This document shows, piece by piece, positions 47,690 through 47,764 of a stretch of DNA of 47,764 nt. The position numbers were made by a program, and so were the translations under genes. The stretch is taken from positions 1-47,764 of the forward strand of contig SVAY01000012.1 in the NCBI GenBank assembly GCA_015059185.1. Reading direction: 5' to 3'. Below the pieces are notes generated by a model. It saw nothing but the letters and a program-made list of their open reading frames with translations, was not told where the DNA came from and made no database searches. How positions within the stretch are numbered: the first letter of the stretch is position 1; the number at the start of each line of letters is the position of its first letter. Source of the stretch: Erysipelotrichaceae bacterium (lineage in GTDB: Bacteria; Bacillota_I; Bacilli_A; RFN20; CAG-826).

Positions 47690-47764
47690 TGAGTTCCCCG
47701 TTTTTTGAAAGGAGTTGATGAAGGAAGCGATAAAATCGCTATAAATGCCATTAAAATCTAGGAA
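47690..47764 (+). other. Start of an unfinished transcription unit or leader at the right edge
   Basis: AAAGGAGTTG (47708-47717) is a perfect ribosome site followed by ATG at 47718, but the frame closes after eight codons (MKEAIKSL). GCGAT-AAA-ATCGC is a small hairpin within it. It may be a leader peptide or the beginning of a structured leader for a gene beyond the window. Confidence 0.3.

Overview
The window is about 48 kb of low-GC chromosome from a member of the class Bacilli. It looks like an uncultured gut or Tenericutes-like lineage (RF39, RFN20 or Erysipelotrichia type), but the placement is tentative. Three things support it: AT-rich codon use, the classic Firmicutes housekeeping gene order, and a PolC-type DNA polymerase III. 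TGA is a normal stop here (ends of dxr, uppS and rimM), so the mycoplasma code is not in use.

Layout. The left edge holds the end of an rRNA operon (5S rRNA), an unrecognised gene and a lipoprotein. From 2.5 to 38.6 kb runs the conserved backbone: fakA, [TnpB-only IS200/IS605 element], recG, two small membrane proteins, a GH31 glycosidase, plsX, rnc, ftsY, ylxM, ffh, then the rpsP-khpA-rimM-trmD operon on the opposite strand, then rplS, lepB, rbgA, rnhB, dprA, topA, xerC-like, rpsB, tsf, pyrH, frr, a divergent degV, uppS, cdsA, dxr, rseP, polC and tRNA-Pro. From 38.7 kb to the end the content is more accessory: pyridoxal kinase, an Rsm22-like Fe-S methyltransferase, a cation efflux transporter, a membrane acyltransferase paired with an AMP-forming acyl ligase, tRNA-Leu, a solitary ATPase behind a repeat-bearing leader, a membrane protein, a TfoX-N protein and a DUF1295 membrane protein.

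Functional threads. FakA (fatty acid kinase), DegV (FakB-type fatty-acid carrier), PlsX and CdsA together support acyl-phosphate and phospholipid synthesis. UppS and Dxr serve isoprenoid and undecaprenyl carrier supply. FtsY, Ffh, YlxM and LepB serve protein export. RpsP, RplS, RpsB, Tsf, Frr, RimM, TrmD, RbgA and the Rsm22-like protein serve ribosome and translation.

Most interesting signals: (1) the ~180-nt fakA leader, where one CCGTA segment can pair with three alternative TACGG copies, the last next to the start codon; (2) an 11-12 bp palindrome (core TACACGTGTAA) in the promoters of both fakA and the DUF1295 gene; (3) an IS insertion that appears to have separated recG from its Shine-Dalgarno sequence; (4) a recurring promoter geometry predicting leaderless or near-leaderless mRNAs; (5) several hairpins overlapping ribosome-binding sites, stop codons or promoters (dprA, khpA/rimM, rpsB). 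I found no CRISPR array, prophage or recognised defence system.
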